Shown here piece by piece: positions 6,047-7,776 of a DNA stretch of 7,776 nucleotides. The position numbers and the translations under genes were made by a program. The stretch comes from JASHSH01 sp036490215 (GTDB lineage: Bacteria; Pseudomonadota; Alphaproteobacteria; Rhodospirillales; Magnetospirillaceae), in the NCBI GenBank assembly GCA_036490215.1, contig DASXEH010000020.1, positions 1 through 7,776 of the forward strand. Reading direction: 5' to 3'. The notes beneath the pieces were generated by a model. That model was not told the DNA's origin. It ran no database searches and was given only the letters and a program-made list of their open reading frames with translations. How positions within the stretch are numbered: position 1 is the first letter of the stretch; each line of letters opens with the position of its first letter.

Positions 6047-6999
6047 ACCGTCCTCCGCCGATCCATATAGACCGACACCGCGAGAATGATGATCAGGGCC
6101 TGCGCGATCAACTGATAATGTTTCGACACATCCATGAAATTGAGCAAATTATTGACGAGGGAAATGAGATAGGCCCCGAACAACGTTCCGATAACGCCGC
6201 CTCGTCCGCCGCTGAGCGCGGTTCCACCCAGAATGACGGGCGTGATTGAAGTCAGCGTGTAGTTGACGCCGGTATAGGGCTGGCCGGCGCCAAAGCGGGC
6301 GACCAGATACAGCCCCGTCGCCGCGCAGCAGAATCCGGAAGCTCCGTAGACCAGGAGCAGAACTTGGCTTCGACGCAAGCCGGCGAGACGGGCTGCGTCA
6401 TCATCGTCACCCACCGCATAGATCTGGCGTCCGAGCGGCAAATATCTGAGAAGCAGCGCGATCAGGATACAGAGTACAACGGCAATCGTCGCTCCAACCG
6501 GAAGTCCCGCGATGCGGCCATAGGCCAGGAAATTGAAATTGCGAGGCACCTTGCCGATGGGGCCCATGGCGTAGAACAGCGTTGTGCCCTGCAAGATGGC
6601 ACTCATGCCGAGCGTGACGATCAAGGGATGCACGCGTAAAACGATGACAAGCCCGGCGTTGAGCAAGCCGATCGCGGTGCCCAGCGCCAGCACAGCCAGA
6701 ACCACGGGGATGATACGGTTGGGATCTCCGTTGATCAGTCCGGATGTCAGGCAAGACGTGAGACTGATCAGGGAGCCAACCGACAAATCTATCCCGCCGG
6801 TCAGGATTGCAAGCGTCTGTCCGAGACTGACCAGGGCCAGGTCCGTCGATTGCTCATAGACGTTCACGATATTGCCGAGCGACAGGAAGCGATCCGTCAA
6901 CGCTGCGCCCAAGGCGCACACCATAACGATCAGCGCAACGACACCCAAGAGTCCGCTGTGGTTACGCAAGGCTGGAAAGGCAGCCACTGCGCCCGTCAT
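6043..6999 (-). CDS. CUT2-type sugar ABC transporter permease (RbsC-like), first copy
   Basis: A 318-residue inner-membrane permease of the RbsC family. Hydrophobic helices begin at about residue 16. It contains GGIDLSVGS (68-76), the HPLIVTLGM segment (124-132), a cytoplasmic-loop motif starting G-R-Q-I-Y-A-V-G (190-197), and VILGGTALSGGRGGVIGT (255-272). After Y-A-V-G the usual G-N is replaced by a run of four aspartates (198-201), followed by the conserved AARLAGL (202-208). Its ATG overlaps the stop of the ATPase gene (ATGA), and no clear Shine-Dalgarno sequence precedes it, so its translation probably depends on ribosomes finishing the ATPase gene. With the second permease it would form the membrane part of one importer for a sugar, sugar alcohol or sugar acid. 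The substrate is unknown. Confidence 0.94.
   Translation of the reverse strand: MTGAVAAFPALRNHSGLLGVVALIVMVCALGAALTDRFLSLGNIVNVYEQSTDLALVSLGQTLAILTGGIDLSVGSLISLTSCLTSGLINGDPNRIIPVVLAVLALGTAIGLLNAGLVIVLRVHPLIVTLGMSAILQGTTLFYAMGPIGKVPRNFNFLAYGRIAGLPVGATIAVVLCILIALLLRYLPLGRQIYAVGDDDDAARLAGLRRSQVLLLVYGASGFCCAATGLYLVARFGAGQPYTGVNYTLTSITPVILGGTALSGGRGGVIGTLFGAYLISLVNNLLNFMDVSKHYQLIAQALIIILAVSVYMDRRRTV
6051..6056 (-). promoter_or_regulatory. Strong ribosome binding site of the second ABC permease
   Basis: GGAGGA on the minus strand, four bases before the ATG of the second permease, is the best Shine-Dalgarno match seen in the operon. It lies inside the end of the first permease gene, so the second permease can be initiated independently as well as by coupling through the ATGA overlap. 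Confidence 0.6.
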
Positions 7000-7776
7000 G
7001 CGTGCGCCGCGATTCGCTCAGTCGTTGCCAGATTCATGATGCCTTCCTCGGTCACATCAGCTCCGTCGAGTTCGCCACTGACCTTTCCCTCACGCATCAC
7101 GATCACCCGGTCGGCCATCCCGACGATTTCGGTCAGTTCGGAACTGATCATCAGAATAGCCAGGCCTTGCTCCGATAGCTCGCGCAAGATCCGGTAGATC
7201 TCCGCCTTGGCGCCGATATCGACGCCGCGTGTCGGCTCGTCGACGATCAGGACAGTGCGGCACAGTCTTGCCCAGCGGGCGACGAGCACTTTCTGCTGAT
7301 TTCCGCCGGACATGGTGGCGACCGCTGTCCTGGGGCCACGACAGGCGATGCGGTAACGCGTTATTTCCCGGTCGGCGATCGCCGCCTCAAGGTCTTGATC
7401 GATCAGAAAGCGCTTGGTGACCTCGTTCAGCGCGGGGCCCGTGATATTCGCTGCGATATCGAGCTGCATCGCAAGACCTTGCGACTTGCGGTCCTCGCTA
7501 ACCAGACCCATGCCAATCCTGATGGCCTTGGAAGGCGACATCGACGTGAACCGACGCCCTTCGACATAAAGAGCGCCGCTCGAAATGGGCAGGACGCCGA
7601 ACAGGCCAAAGGCGAGCTCCGAGCGCCCGGCGCCAACCATGCCGGCCAATCCGACAATTTCGCCTGGCCTCAGTTCGATCGATACATCGCGAACGAGGTT
7701 GGCGATAGATAACGATTCGGTGCGCAAGATCGGTGCATCCGACGGTGCAGAACGACGCTTCGGCGGAAACAGATCG
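6996..7776 (-). CDS. CUT2-type sugar ABC transporter ATP-binding protein, C-terminal part (5' end outside window)
   Basis: The last about 259 residues of a sugar-import ATPase of the RbsA/MglA/XylG type, which carries two fused ATP-binding domains; about half the protein lies beyond the right edge. The frame is open to the edge: before the TTG at 7725-7727 it reads DLFPPKRRS...APILRTESLS, the typical linker into the second domain, so that TTG is not the real start. The visible domain has a Walker A-like G-M-V-G-A-G-R-S (7620-7643) with arginine replacing lysine, as is usual for the second domain of this family. The signature is MSGGNQQKV, Walker B is VLIVDEPTRGVD, and the late motif ISSELTEIVGMADRVIVMREG lacks a switch histidine, also usual in this domain. 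It powers the two permeases downstream, to which it is linked by an ATGA overlap. The substrate-binding protein gene is probably further upstream, outside the window. Confidence 0.94.
   Translation of the reverse strand, partial: DLFPPKRRSAPSDAPILRTESLSIANLVRDVSIELRPGEIVGLAGMVGAGRSELAFGLFGVLPISSGALYVEGRRFTSMSPSKAIRIGMGLVSEDRKSQGLAMQLDIAANITGPALNEVTKRFLIDQDLEAAIADREITRYRIACRGPRTAVATMSGGNQQKVLVARWARLCRTVLIVDEPTRGVDIGAKAEIYRILRELSEQGLAILMISSELTEIVGMADRVIVMREGKVSGELDGADVTEEGIMNLATTERIAAHA

Noticed and set aside
7620..7643. Arginine instead of lysine in the Walker A motif of the ATPase, considered as a sign of an inactive protein.
   Set aside because: The second ATP-binding domain of RbsA/MglA-type ATPases normally carries this change; it is not unusual here.
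7725..7727. A TTG that could be read as the start of a short, single-domain ATPase.
   Set aside because: The frame continues to the window edge with the typical inter-domain linker (LFPPKR...), and the visible domain is clearly the second domain of a double-domain CUT2 ATPase.

Overview
The window looks like chromosomal DNA from a high-GC alphaproteobacterium. The MoaA sequence, the TRAP subunits and the codon usage (C/G-rich third positions) read most like Bradyrhizobium, Rhodopseudomonas or a close relative (Nitrobacteraceae). That placement is from memory of these families, not from a search. There are eight protein-coding genes, one cut by the right edge. I see no RNA genes, mobile elements, CRISPR arrays or phage genes.

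Left part, + strand: a small proline/alanine-rich lipoprotein with a PEGA-like domain (2-511), then moaA, the radical SAM enzyme that starts molybdenum cofactor synthesis (630-1652). A non-coding stretch of about 300 bases follows. Next come the two membrane subunits of a TRAP transporter, the small DctQ-type (1959-2522) and the large DctM-type (2519-4120), translationally coupled by an ATGA overlap. No gene for the periplasmic binding protein (DctP-type) that such a transporter needs is next to them.

Right part, - strand, converging on the TRAP genes with only 27 bases between the stop codons: an apparent operon read right to left. It consists of a CUT2-family sugar ABC transporter ATPase (6996-7776, N-terminal part beyond the edge), two RbsC-like permeases (6043-6999 and 5078-6046), and a beta-hydroxyacid dehydrogenase of the 3-hydroxyisobutyrate dehydrogenase type (4148-5050). 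The three transporter genes are chained by two ATGA overlaps, and the dehydrogenase starts 27 bases after the last permease. The arrangement suggests uptake of a sugar or sugar-acid followed by an NAD(P)-dependent oxidation or reduction of it or of a breakdown product. The substrate cannot be read from the sequence, and the binding protein is not in the window.

I found no convincing new biological system. The points most worth checking are the TRAP QM pair lacking its binding protein, the coupling of a CUT2 transporter to a dehydrogenase, and possible structure in the moaA leader.
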